In this document: one piece after another, positions 23,336-35,738 of the stretch
Layout of the letters: each line of letters starts with the position of its first letter
Numbering within the stretch: position 1 is the first letter of the stretch
DNA from: Taxillus chinensis
Lineage: Eukaryota; Streptophyta; Magnoliopsida; Santalales; Loranthaceae
NCBI GenBank assembly: GCA_023512835.1
Contig: CM042085.1
Coordinates: forward strand, 31,109,812-31,173,811
Length of the DNA: 64,000 bases
Direction of reading: 5' to 3'
Translations under genes and position numbers: made by a program
The notes under the pieces: model-generated
What the model was told of the DNA's origin: nothing
Seen by the model: only the letters and a program-made list of their open reading frames with translations
The model's database searches: none

Positions 23336-23757
23336 ACTAATAAGCCTGTAAATGAGCCAGCACACTCGACAGCTCACTCGATACCTGTTCGACTAAGCTT
23401 AACTCAAGCTCGAGCTTGACATTATATAAGTTCGGTTCGTTACTGTTTAAGTTCGATTTGATTACTGTACAAGCTCGAGTTGGCTCGATTTGGCTTGTTT
23501 AAAAGCATATGCTTTTAAATAAGCAGCATAATCAATAACTCGCTCGACTCGAGATCGAGTTCGACACTGTACAAGTTCGGCTCGTTATTATATAAGCTTG
23601 GCTCGTTACTGTATAAGCTTGGTTTGACCTGACTTGATTACTATATAAGCTTGGCTCGTTACTATATAAGCTTGGCTTGACCCGACTCGTTTCCCATACA
23701 AGCTCAGCTTGAACTCGACTAATATCACTCAGGTTGGTTCATTTATAAGCCTATGAC
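23336..23757. mobile_element. MITE-like element rich in AAGCTCGAGCTCG/TATAAGCTTGGCTCG words
   Basis: The ends form an imperfect inverted repeat (GCCTGTAAATGAGCCAGC on the left, GCTTATAAATGAACCAAC read from the right). The interior is built of short repeats of about 30 bases with TTACTRTATAAGCTTGGCTCG-like content. Such sequences are common hAT-type MITEs in dicots. No target duplication is clear. Confidence 0.5.
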
Positions 23758-25065
23758 AAACCATAAAAAGTCCAAAATAAGCCTTTTGGAGCTTTGACTC
23801 CAAATCGAACCTATTCACAGTTAAAAGTCTTCATTCGACGCATACGTCATCATACTGATATTAATTTTCTCAAATATCAATTTCAACACATTTCTAACTC
23901 TCAAATATCAAAACACAGGTAATTATTGGGTTTAATTGGGGAGCTAGAGGCCTTTCCTATCCTTTTAAGTATGTTGTGTCTTTATTATTTTTTGTCCCCT
24001 GTTCTCTTTCTTTCTACTGGTTTACCATGACTCTTGTTCCCGTTAATTCACTGACTCGAGATCATGGCCGTCTCCTAAGATTTTTTGTAATTTTTTCTTT
24101 CTTCTGTTTTATTATTGTTATCTCTTTATGGTTATTTTTTATGTAAGGCCTTGGTTCAGTTGATTACTCTTTTTGGGGGTTGTAACCTTATTTATCTTTT
24201 CACCCCTAAGAGATTTGTCCTTGGTAGGCATTCTTCCTATTGGAGGGACATGACGTTTTTGTAATCTTTTTCTTCCTTTTAAATAAAGTTTTGTATTTCC
24301 AAAAATAAAACCATTGATTCTACTAGGGAGTTCTGCTATTTTATTTTGAACTAGAATTGGATGTTCACTTATATTTGTGATCCTTTGGAGGTTTTTGGCA
24401 GTGACTACAAAGAAATATAAAAAGTTGAATACATTATCACAAATATTGCAATAAAATCATAAAATTATTCCAATAGAATTTTAGAGGATCAAAAAGGTCA
24501 TGCCCGACAAACAAAAAGGATTGCGGACTATCCCAACCCTCTGAATAATAGAGAATTTTCTTAAACTCGCGAATAATAAGGAGTGTCCAAATCAATCGAT
24601 GAATATATTTTTAGGGCCAACTAGGACTACTGGTTACACTGGAAATTTTTTGTAGCTAATGCCAAATGTCAGACAAAATGTGATCACATTAACTCTTGAT
24701 CACAATGCAGAACAATAAGCACTATGATGCTCAGGCTTAAACTTATTTAAAAAAAAAGCATGCTTCAGAAATTCTTTGTAGCTAATGCCAAATGTCAGAC
24801 AAAAAAGCATGCTTCACTTCAGAAATTTTTGCATCTGATAAATTTCAAGTCACTTGTAGCATGAAGACATATTAGGGAAGGATAAAGAAAAGAAGTAATA
24901 TGTGGAATATTAAATCTCCTTGTTTAGTCAAATATAATTTATTTGATAGCTAAAACTTTATAAAATAAAAGGATGTGAAGGAAATAGAAGGAGAATTTCA
25001 TAATTAAGTAAATGAACGTAAAAAAAAAAATTTCCTGCCCATCTCCAAAACCATACTATTGCATC
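23758..25065. other. intergenic stretch; possible LINE 3' end
   Basis: No gene seen. At 24180-24305 a T-rich stretch (TTTTTGTAATC, then AATAAAGTTTTGTATTTCC and an A-rich end) resembles the 3' end of a plant L1-type element, but no coding part was recognised. A 28-base segment beginning TGTAGCTAATGCCAAATGTC occurs twice, near 24652 and 24776. Confidence 0.3.
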
Positions 25066-25614
25066 TAGGGGTGAGCATCGGTCGGTTCGGTCGGTTTGTA
25101 TATAACTTTTAAACCAAACCAACGACATTCGGTTTGAAAAAAATCCAAACCAAAACCAACCAATAAATGTTAAAAACCATCGGTCTTGGTTCGATTCGGT
25201 GCATAAAAATTCGGTTCGGTTCATCGGTTTGAATCAATTTTTGAATTTTAACGTTAAATAAAAAAATACATTCATTTTAATTCTTAAACATTATTACCAA
25301 TCGGCTAAGTTTACGACTCTATGAGTAGATTCGATAGAGATAAGTGGAAATTGAGAAGTGGGAATGTTTTGGCCTTTTTACTTTGAGAAAACGTAAAACT
25401 AAAAGATGCATGGGAATTGGGAAGCGAAAAGTGCCGACGTGCCAAAGTGATAACGTCTGTTCGGTCGGTTCGGTTAACCAAACCTCCAAAACCGTGAACC
25501 AAACCAATAGCATCGGTTTTCCAAAAATAAAAACCAAATAAACCAATATAATTTTAAAAATCAATTTTTTTTGGTCCAAACGGTTTGGTTCGGTTCGATT
25601 CTTAATCACCCCTA
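25066..25614. mobile_element. MITE with TAGGGGTGA termini (hAT-like)
   Basis: Starts TAGGGGTGAGC and ends ATCACCCCTA, so the first eight bases are an inverted repeat. Both ends continue into CGGTTCGGT-type words (left 25080-25220, right 25440-25605), the well-known pattern of a widespread plant MITE group. The 8-bp flanks ATTGCATC and ATTCATCC are alike apart from one shifted base, consistent with a decayed hAT duplication. Confidence 0.65.
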
Positions 25615-25723
25615 ATTCATCCATAAAATAAGATTTAGGATATAAACAAAATAAGCAAGCAAACTCTAAAATCATATAAGAGCGTTAATTGCTCGTAAAT
25701 TTATTGATGTTATCCTGTCGCTG

Positions 25724-25868
25724 CTACTTGCTCGCACACCCTCTCCAGCCAAGGCTCTCTGTGACACTCCCTCCTAGCAATCCAGACAGAGCTGAATGCA
25801 CCAGCGGTACCAGACCAAACAAGGCCAAAACAAATATGACATATACCTGGCCACACACTGCCAAATCT
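25724..25868 (-). other. short hydrophobic reading frame, possible exon
   Basis: On the minus strand the frame reads AVCGQVYVIFVLALFGLVPL and continues to a TAG at 25724. It has one membrane-like segment. A pyrimidine-rich stretch with AG lies about 30 bases upstream. It could be the last exon of a gene running away from SPT4, since 25.9-26.3 kb would be a shared upstream region. I do not recognise the protein, and chance is equally likely. Confidence 0.2.
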
Positions 25869-26325
25869 TAAAATTCACCCACACGACCAGTTTCTGGAAA
25901 GAAGGAAAGGTGAAAGAGGGATTGAACCAATTACATGACAAATCTCAACTAAACACAATGATTAATTCATGGAAAATTCAAAACGAAATCTCTAAAATTC
26001 AGCCGAAGATCTAAGGTTTATGGTCATAACAAATCCAATCTCAGATTTGTGTAGGCGTGCGTCTGCGTCGGGTCGGTCGGGGCAGGCGTCAAGGCGGTCG
26101 GCGTCGAGAAGAACTGGTGAGCGTGCGAGATGAGTTTGGGATGACGCTCTGGTGGAACGTGAGGCGGAGGAGTGTTATTTGTATTGTGTACGTGGCAGAC
26201 AGTAATTGGGTGACGTTAGTGTTTTCAGAAATTTAAGAAATAAATTTGTGGATCCTCCTCATATTTGAAAGCAAGCTAGAAAAGCAGAGGGGCAGAGGAA
26301 TTGCGGAAGGCTCCGACCAACAACT

Positions 26326-28908
26326 ATGACAAATCGAGCGGCGCAGATTCCGACGAGCTTCGGCCACGAGCTCCGCGCTTGCCTTCGCTGCAGACTGGTG
26401 AAGACCTACGATCAGGTCACACTCGCTTACCGTAACACTATTAACCGCTAGGATTAGGGTTATACTTTCTGTTTTCTTAGACGCCAGTCCATATGATGTT
26501 GTGTTGTTTCGTCAAATTAGCTAATGATCTAGACTATGCTCCATCAATGATCTAGACTATGCTACCGTTACTGGAAACAAAATACCCAATTTATGGTTTG
26601 TTTTTGTTTTCCTTCCCATCAAATAAATTCGTTAATTTAGCTGTCGTTACGCAGTTTCGAGAATCTGGGTGTGAGAACTGCCGCTTCTTTGCGATGCAAC
26701 AAGATGCTGAGCGTGTCGTGGATTGCACTACTCCAAATTTCAATGGGTATTGTCTGAAATTAGTTTTTTTTTTTGGCCTATGGTTGGTTGTCTCCAAGTA
26801 GTCACGCAGCTGATTGAAATAAAAGTGATCGAAAATATATTGATGTAGGTTGAAAATGCTTTATGAAATTATTAAGTGTATGGTTTGTGGGTATTGTATG
26901 TACTATGTACATAAGCCATAAAAATTCCTGGAAGATGAGCATGAATATTAAAGCCATTGGTGTGGATTTTAGAGGTTGTTTGGATTGGATTTAAGGAATT
27001 TGTGTATTACTTATTGCTCAACGTCTGCTGTGAAATTAGGCAATAAGCACCAAACTGGTGTTTTGCTGAACTTTAAAATTTTGCCTGAAGCAGTAAGCGC
27101 TAATTTCCTTGCTGTTTCAAAAAAGCATATATGAATAGCTTCATCAAGTAACTGACTGACTATATTACCCAATACTTCATTAGCAATAACAAAGCACTTT
27201 TTTTTTTTGCAGAACACTTTCTCGGCTTATAGAATAGTTTTTACCAAACACAAACATACTTTTTCAATATGACTATGAAAAAAGAAGGGAAAAAGATTTT
27301 TTTTTTTAATTTTGTGAGTTCAGGCCAATCCAAATATATACACATTACAAATTCTGTTTTGTATTGCACATCTGCACGTCTACTGGTCTGAGTTCCTGTG
27401 TACACATGAGGAAAGGCTTGTAGAATAAGACATTGAAGGATCTAACTGTCTGTTTGATAAGTGGCAGTTATGATTCGCATGGTAGTTGTAGTAAGTAATA
27501 TGTAATTCAGAGGCATTGGCTTTCATGAAACTCTAATTACCGTACTTTTGGTATTATTTTACTTTGTGTTTCTTTCATTTAATTTATAGGATTATTTCAG
27601 TCATGGATCCAAGCAGAAGTTGGGCTGCTCGATGGTTGCGAATTGGTGAGTGTTACAGTTCTCTGATGCATGTATGCTATTTTTTTCTCCTCCCTCTGCA
27701 GTCATCTAGCCATGATATTTTTCTGCTGCATAATTATAAAACATAATACTATGTTATAAGTGTGAATGCTGTTAATTTTATCTCCATTGATGTACACATA
27801 TTATCTCCATTGCGCCAGCCATTGGTTCCTTGCCTGCACCTGCACCATACAATCTTGAAAGAATGATAGTTTGAGTTTCCATTTTTTGCATTGTTTGAAT
27901 AATTTTATTTTCACTGAAAATGCTGCCTTTTGCTCTCCTATGTATATTGATCCCAATTTTCAGACCCTGATGAAACACCAAGGTATATATGCCTTTTGTA
28001 CTTGTACAAGACATCTAACTATTCATTTCTTGGGCATGCCTGTACAAGTATCTGTCTGTTTATTATAGAAACCTGGTTTACTTATAAAAAATAAATAAAT
28101 ATAGAAGCCTGGTTGATTTAATTGATGCAAAAGCTCTAATAGGTTTTATAAAGTTGTTTTCAATCAAAAACAGGTTCTATAACGTTCTGATGGATTTATC
28201 TTTTGATGCTTCTCATACTCTTGTGCTTATGATCATTTGAAGAATAGGCAGATAGATTTGTTGATATGTACACTTCATTATTCTTTCTTCAGGAAAATTT
28301 GTCCCTGGTTGTTACACCCTTGCTGTGTCAGAGCAACTTCCAGAAGAGTTGCAGGTTTGCGTCTACATGTCAAATTCAATATATTATTTTTAGTTCTTTT
28401 GTGTAATTAAAATTTAATACAATACTAGGGATCGTACTACAACTATAAATCATGTTAGTGCTATTGCTGATGGTAGTCTTCATTAGTCATTACAGTTATT
28501 GACACGGTGACACTTTTCTTTTATCCTTTAAACACGGCACCAATTGTGCGTGCTTTTGCTGTTCAAAGCGGCTCAGAGACTAGTACTGAACCATAAAATT
28601 TATTAATGCTTTGACTTTAGGAAGTCTATTGGTATATAATTGGGATTAAAGCATAGTTGACAACGTATTGGCCTTGATAATATAATGGTACACCATTTGT
28701 GCTTTGGAATTCAAAGCGGCTCAGAAATTATACTGAAACAGCAATTTCATTAGTTTTTCGACAGTCTTATAGCATACCTGGGATTGGAGCATGTTTGGTA
28801 GCCTACTATCCTTGACAATGTTGTTGATGGGATTGGATCTGTTTCCTTTGACTGCAGGCCTTATGCGAAGAAGATCAGGTGCAGTATAATCCCCCGAGAC
28901 GTGCATGA
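26326..28908 (+). CDS. SPT4: transcription elongation factor SPT4
   Basis: SPT4 binds the NGN domain of SPT5; the pair (DSIF) clamps elongating RNA polymerase II in the nucleus. Exons: 26326-26415, 26655-26746, 27590-27645, 28293-28354, 28858-28908. All four introns are GT-AG and the phases join exactly, giving 116 residues, the usual length of plant SPT4. The zinc site is complete: Cys19 and Cys22 in RACLRCRLVK and Cys36 and Cys39 in GCENCRFF. The conserved run VMDPSRSWAARWLRIG and the C-terminal FVPGCYTLAVSEQLPEEL are intact. The start is the first ATG of the family-typical MTNRAAQIPTSFGHELRAC. No defect is seen, so it is probably functional. Confidence 0.96.
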
Positions 28909-30412
28909 ATCCATGTCAGCAGCGGGACTGAAGATTTTTAAGGTGACAACATGAACGGGAAACGAGTTTGGGAACGTGCTATTTGATCCCCACACAGTAA
29001 ACTTGCTGTTGTATATGATGCATTGATGCGTATACCTGCATCTGTATCAACAAAAGGCATCCTTGAAACGGTCCAATTTTAAGGGGAACTCAGAAGCCCT
29101 AGATTCTAAAATCTCTACATTGGGCCTACTTTTTAAATAATAATAATAATTTAAGCATATTCATTTTATTAAAAGCAGCTGACGGCACCACAATTTTTTT
29201 TTTCCCTTTAATGCTACCTCTGGATTCAAGGCCACAAGCGGTCTGGTAAACTACCTTTGCGATCATAGCGATCCTAACATAATAAGAGCTTTTGTGCTTA
29301 CTGCCAACATTTGAGCAAATAAGCATAAAACAAATGAGGTCACGAAGACCCAAGCAAAGGAAGGCCATAACAATGGCCAAACAAATCAACAGCAATTGCC
29401 AACTAAAAGGCCACCACGAATGCGACCAACTCTAAAGAAATACTCTAGCAACCAAGCACTCTATCCTAGTCCTTCATCTTGTTAGGAGTTGCTAATTAAC
29501 AAAAACAGAGAGCATAAAAGAAGTAGCCTGTCATTGCAATTCAAGGGCTCGTGCTCTCAAGGCAGTCTTGATCCTAAATAGTAAATGTTGGAACATGGCA
29601 TGTTACGGGCTCATAAAATACAATAAAGTGACGTTGTGAGGCATAGTTTACTTGCTATGTTAAAATCATAATTATTAAAGGTGCGCTTAGGTGTGAGGCC
29701 CAGGTTGGCACTTGGCACAGCCTGTGTTTACTGCATCTCAAATGTGGAAAGTTTTGCGAAGCGCCGTTAAAGTGTGCTTTTTGATGCTTTTGTTCGAGAC
29801 GCAAAGCACAATGAAAGCATGCCTTGAGGAATGGATGCATTGTTTACCGTAAATATAAAAGAAAAAATATGAAAAGAAAAGCAGGAATTAGTCGATCGTC
29901 GCTTTAGGGCTCCAATGAAGCCTTAGGTTCCACGACAACAACTCTCCAACCTCTAGAAAAGTCAAGAGGTTAGTGACAAGTACTAAGAAAGAGTAAATCG
30001 TGGATGTTGTCTTAAATAATTCCATACAATCATACATTAAAGGTAATCTCATACTTTATCATAAAAACATAATAATAACATCTCAAGAACAACTATTAAT
30101 GATAAGTCAGTCATTACATCACAGTTGATATTCAATTTCATACAAGTTTTTACGAATTCCTATCTGGGACCAAAAACAAGTAAAAACAATAACTTAGAGA
30201 GAATAATACATTGAGATGTGGGAAATATTCTCATGTAAGGAAATACCTCTACTAGTTTCTGACAAAACTTGAAAGGTAAACAATAAAGTAGGGTGAACTA
30301 TAAACTCAGTTGGTGACTCATAATTCCGCACTACTTTACTAAACACCCCTAAATGTTACATACGGAATGTACCAGTGTTAATTAGTGTAGTATTGCCTAA
30401 TTATTAAAGCTC
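28909..30412. other. intergenic stretch downstream of SPT4, no gene seen
   Basis: The first 100-200 bases should hold the SPT4 3' untranslated region. At 29660-29840 there is a stretch with GGTGCGCTTAGGTGTGAGGC and GAAGCGCC words typical of an old dispersed plant repeat. Nothing else is recognisable. Confidence 0.4.
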
Positions 30413-32463
30413 TGTAGGTCCCAAAGTGAGTTTAAAGGGGGAGGGGGTGAATAAATATTTTTTATTCGTAAAAGGTGTGATAATAAAAGAATTTGTACAG
30501 AGAGTAACTATGATTTTATATTGATTAAGAAGAGGACAAGGGAGAATATGAGTGATAATAAATAAATAGACAAGTCTGAGATGAGTCAATGTTCTTGACG
30601 TAAAAGACCTCAGCCCATAAATGAATATTCCAATGAAAGAAGATAACGACAAGCACAAATTGGAAATATTCTTTATTGATTGTGGATGATCAACACAGAG
30701 ATTAAAAAGATGGTTGTCCTGAATCTTTGAACAAGATGGTTGAATGATTCTTCAAAGCTTGATCTTGTTCTTAGTTCTTTACGCGCACAACACTTGGAAG
30801 TATTCTCTCACTTTCTCTTACAAGCGTTGAAACTCTTGAGTTGATTTTCAAAAAAGTTATTCTAATTTGCATGTCAAAATTCAATATATTTTATTTGGAG
30901 TTCCAAGTCTTTGCTTTTTGTGAGAGTTGATAGATTAATATTCTTAACCATGTGAGATGTTAATTTAAGGTTAAAGTGCATGTGCGTGATGCTATGTCGA
31001 TAAACTGACTTCCGGCCATTAAAATGCAGAAGTATAGAGGAAAGGTTGATCTGCTTAGATCCCGCAGATCTGTTGCCTATATTGCATGTTGCATGCCGAT
31101 ACTGGTACTTTTAATCCTCATCATTCATTTGTCATAAGTAGTTGGATGACATTAATGCGACATTTATTGCAGCAATGAATGCGCATACTGTTGTGAACGG
31201 TGTGGTCAAACTACATAAACCCTGGTTGATGATATCGTTAAGTTTGTTCTGTGTATTGTGAGCTTGCCTCGAAGGTAGGTGACTCGAAAATCAGATGCCT
31301 TAAAGATTTAGTGACTTGAAGATTTTGGTTAAGCCTTGTGGTTATGTGCAATGATGCTTCTGACTTTGATAGTGTTAGATTCTGTGAGTCTTCGACTCTT
31401 CATGGCATATATATTAATTTAGGTTAAGTCATGAAATACACTCTATGATATTTGAGTGTTCGACTCTTCTATTCGACTCTTAGAGATGTCATGAAGAAAT
31501 TACTTAACCTTTACTTGCTCTCTTGTGCTACGAGTCTTTGACTCTATTCCTTCGAGTCGCACAGTTCGCTTAAAATGGCTAAGAAATTCTATGACCTTTC
31601 AGTTCTTCGGGTCTGCGAATGTATGAAGAGTGTTAGACTCTACGAGTCGTAGACTCTTCATGCATTTCACATAGCCGATTACAGTATATTATGACCTGAG
31701 TCTTCGACTCTTTGTGTCTTCGGCTCTTTGCCTTTTGAGTCTTAGCCTTATTTGTAGGCTAACAAATTCTTTTGTTTAACTATCTTCGACTCTTCGTCTC
31801 TTTGAGTCTTCGAGTCTTAGTTACATTTTATGTTCTGTTAGTTCCTGAAGTTCCACCGTCTTGACTCTTCGACCTTCGAGTATTCGAGTCTTGAAATTTT
31901 TATGTGCTGACAGATTCAGTGATTGAGTATCTTTGATCATTTGACTTTTAAGTCTTTGAGTCTCAGTGTTACTTATGTTTTGTCATCTTTCATTGGGGCA
32001 TTTTCTTTGACTCTTCAATTTCACGATCTTTAGGTCTTTGAGTCACTTATTTTACTATCAGTTTCTAATTTTGACTTCTTCGACTCTTCGAGTCTCCGAG
32101 TCATCTATCATCCAGTGCATTGATAGTTTTTTCTTCTTCAGACTTCACCTCTTCGACCCTTCAGAGGTCTTCGAGTCTCCAAACTTAGAGAAATTTGTAA
32201 CAGCTTCACCAAATCATACTTTTCCAAATAATCTTTACCTATTTGATGTAAGCTGGCCATAAGTTTAAAATTTGAAGTCTGGTACTCTAAGACTTGTGGA
32301 TCAATGGTTGTATCAAGTTTGGTTGGTCATTTGAATTTAATATTAAACCTGATTTGACGTCGATGAACAAGTTAACCAGTATGATTTGGGTTGGTCTTTC
32401 AAATTTGCTTTCTTTGCATTCGTTAATCAAAGAGTAAGGAGTGTCTGTTTGAACGTGATAACA
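30413..32463 (-). repeat. Ty1/copia LTR, probably 3' LTR of the minus-strand copia element
   Basis: On the minus strand it starts TGTTATCACG just after a purine run (ATAGGGAGAGAA) and ends with a U5-like TATTCACCCCCTCC...GGGACCTACA. The middle (31260-32260) is made of CGACTCTTCGAGTC-like words. Length about 2.05 kb fits SIRE/Maximus copia LTRs. The flanking 5 bases do not match each other, as expected for one LTR of a full element. The assignment to the pol region at 35.7-39.6 kb is inference from orientation. Confidence 0.55.
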
Positions 32464-32685
32464 TTCTCTCCCTATATTATGTATACTTGTATGATCTTTA
32501 CCTCATAGTATGAGCTCCCCCTGAGATCACTCTCCCTTTTTGGGGTGAGGAACAAGCACTAGAACATTCGGGAGCATAGAGCAATATAAAAGATAAAGTA
32601 TAATGCAAAGAAGAACTATGAAATGACACATACAAGATAGTGCTAATGTTCAAATAAGTACAAGTATGCGTATAGAGAGAACAAA

Positions 32686-33648
32686 ATGCGCCATATGAAG
32701 TTAAGCAATGTATTCAACGCTGTGAACATACATGAACAAAGTTGTCTGCTGGCGAAGAAATTGTGCAGGCATCATGTTGTGAGAGGCAGCATGGGTGCAC
32801 AGACGATCAAATTCAGCCGCCAATGCAGGCAAACCGGTGACTCAAAGAGCCTTGATATCTGGAATGATGCTAATCGAAGAAGTTATGAGTCTTATGCTAA
32901 GGCACAACATTTTATTGTGACAGCCTTATCTGAAAATGAATATTCAAGAGTGTTACAATGTGACACAACCTTCGATATATGGAACAAACTGAGGAGTGTC
33001 CATGAAGGTGACACTAAGGTTGTGGATGCTATGTTACAAGAATACAAAGCTCAATATGAAGCTTTGAGGATGACTGAAAATGATCAACTGGAAGACTTCT
33101 TTAACATAGTGGATGACATAATCAATCTATGTAGAGGGCATAGTTATGAGATTAGTGACTCTAAAATTGTAAGGAAGATATTGAGATCATTGTCGGCTGT
33201 GTACAATCCCAATGTGTTAGCTATAGAAGAAAGTGGACAGTATAACACCATGACATTGGATAGATTGAGAAGCACATTAGTTGCATATGAGATGAGGGTA
33301 GCAGGCTATGGTAAACTTTCCAAGAAAAAGAAAGAGGAACCAACAGAGATAGCTTTTCATGTCAAAAAGAGAAAAGCTAAACTTATCCATGAAGAGGCAT
33401 CTACCAGTGGAGATGACACTGATAGAGAAGAGGAGTTTTTACAGGCTTTGTTATCTAAAAAATTCAGAAAGAAGACAAGTCTGAAAAGCAAAGGGAAGGA
33501 TAAGTCTACCGTCACATGCTTTAATTGTGGAGGCCAAGGACATTTTGCTCAAGAGTGTCCAAGTGAGAAGATGGATACTAAAGAGAGAAATGTTGATGAT
33601 AAGTATAGAAGAAGAAGCTACATTTCTAGAAGAAGAGGAAACAAATAG
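32686..33648 (+). pseudogene. Ty1/copia gag fragment (plus strand)
   Basis: From about residue 60 the frame is a copia Gag (UBN2-type): ALSENEYSRVLQCDTTFDIWNKL, then the YEALRMTENDQLEDFF region, and a CCHC zinc knuckle CFNCGGQGHFAQEC near 33520. The first 60 codons do not match Gag, so the N-terminus is lost or frameshifted. After 33648 the coiled-coil part is broken by stops. It is on the opposite strand to the copia pol at 35.7-39.6 kb, so it is either a separate insertion or an inverted piece. Confidence 0.8.
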
Positions 33649-34430
33649 TAGAACAGAAGCTGAGCAAACTAAGAAGCTATCTTAGTGCTGTTTTGGATGA
33701 TTCAAGTTTAGTTAAGGAGGAGGCATTAGATGCTATTGAAGAACAAGTATCCATGGTGTCCATTCAATAATAAAGTCAGGAAAAAGATGAACTTTCATAA
33801 GAGGAAAACTGTAAAGAGGAAGAACTAAAAAATGACTTTGGAAAAGAACTGAATTGAGCTCTAAAGAAGATTATTGAACAGAGAGCCACAATTAAATCTC
33901 TGAAGAAAGAGAAGAAAGCTATTGAAGTTCTTTATGACGATTCTAGTAGACTATTGATGGAATTAAAAGTGAATATTGAAGAGTATATCAAAATTGTAGA
34001 TGATCTCACTAAGAACTTGAATCAAGAAGATTAAATGCTGAATGATTAGAGGCTGAGGTTTGTGAGCTTAGGATGCAGCTGCAAAAGAAAGAGTATACAA
34101 ACACAGAATTTGGAATTGATTAAAGTGATCATCACGAATAAAAAGGAAAAAGGTAAAAATTATATTGATACACTGATTCACCCCCCTCCCCTCAGTACGT
34201 GTCTGGGAATTTCAAGTGTACTGATATCCAACTTCTTTGACCCACAGGACTTTGATTCTTTGAAGCTGTGAGTAGCCAAGACTTCTGTCCTTCGTAGGTG
34301 AAGGTCTACGAGACTTCGACTCTACGAAGCTGCGGTTCTCCGAGGCTTCGACCCTTTGAAGCTTCAGATCTCCAAGGCTATAATCTTCGAGGTGGAAGCG
34401 CTTCGAGGTAATGGGTTCTTTGGTCGATTC
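33649..34430 (+). other. decayed continuation of copia gag and LTR-like end
   Basis: Up to about 34030 the sequence still reads as a lysine- and glutamate-rich coiled coil with many stops (for example IKSLKKEKKAIEVLYDDSS). At 34180-34200 a U5-like stretch TTCACCCCCCTCCCC occurs, then at 34240-34430 the CTTCGACTCTACGAAG-type words also found in the LTRs at 17.4 and 31.3 kb. Confidence 0.45.
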
Positions 34431-35738
34431 GGAGTTCAGCTGCTTGACTAGATTTCACTGGACTTTCACATCATTTAACAACACTATTGTGAAACATATG
34501 ATGTAGAACATAATATCATACATGATGAGCACTGTTGTAAGCTATAATTATACACACAGATACTTGGTAGCTTTTTAACTAAATTACCTGTTTTACATGT
34601 ATGAAGGCTAAGGCATGGACATTTGTTCTTCCATTCAACTTAATGATGCATAAGGGTATCATCACATGCTTCTTTATGCAAGAAATTGATCACAGTGTTA
34701 ACACAGCATCCAGTATTCCATTGCTAGACATATGCAGTGGTTCAAGCATTAGCTCATAAGTCACAACTCACAACAGTCAATAAAACTCACTCAGTGGAGA
34801 CCTCACCCTCTTATACTCGTATCAACATGTGAGTTTGATTCAGGAACTAAGATTACGCTGTTCAGTATACTCATGGTCATCTGAATCTTACCACAAATCC
34901 TGATCCAGTAATGATTTTCTGCTCACCATAAATGACATAAGAGACAGGATGGTCCTATAAAGAATCAGAACGCACACTCTATCATATAATTTACAACATG
35001 TACATGGAGTTTAGAGCGAGATCATTCACTTTTCTGTGTGAGTTGTCCTTTTCCTTTGTTAAGCCCAATTGATTAAAGGCTTCTTCATGATCTTTTCTAA
35101 CAGACAGAGCTCAACATAGTTTTCTTTTGATATTACATTGATATAAAGCTCCAATTATTGCTCTGAAAAGAAAGACATTTTAGGGGAATAATGAAGACTC
35201 CATCTGAGATATACCAATATGATATTATTTGTTTTCTTTTCACATATTGTCTTTTTGCACCTTGTCTTTTTTATTATAAGGTGTTAGCTCTTTTGCAAAA
35301 TATAGGCTTTTTATGATTCTCTTTAACTAAAGTCTCATTCATCTTTAGAGCATTGAATCATTGCGGATCCTTTCCTTTCAACCAATGATACTATAAGATA
35401 CAACAATTCCTATTAGTTAATGAATACAATGCCACACAGGAGATATACACTCAAGAATGAATATCAAGCAATATTATAAGTGAAGGAAATTGCACTAATT
35501 TCACTCATGTAACTTATGAAGATTCATGAAAGCCTTCCACATATGACTTCTGCTCAGGTATATTGGTAGCAAGTCTCATTCAGGTGATTTGTCAATCGCC
35601 CACATTAAGATATAGTGAATCACACTTATGCATCTCTAAGTATCATGGAAAGGTTAAATGACCATTATTAGTCTCATGCTTATATTGATGCACAAGTAGT
35701 AAAGTTAAAATGAACCATAAAGCATGCAATCAGTGAAT
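34431..35738. other. copia-internal spacer, no gene seen
   Basis: Lies between the plus-strand gag fragment and the 3' end of the minus-strand copia pol. In SIRE-type elements an env-like frame can follow pol, but I see no sustained frame here. Confidence 0.3.
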
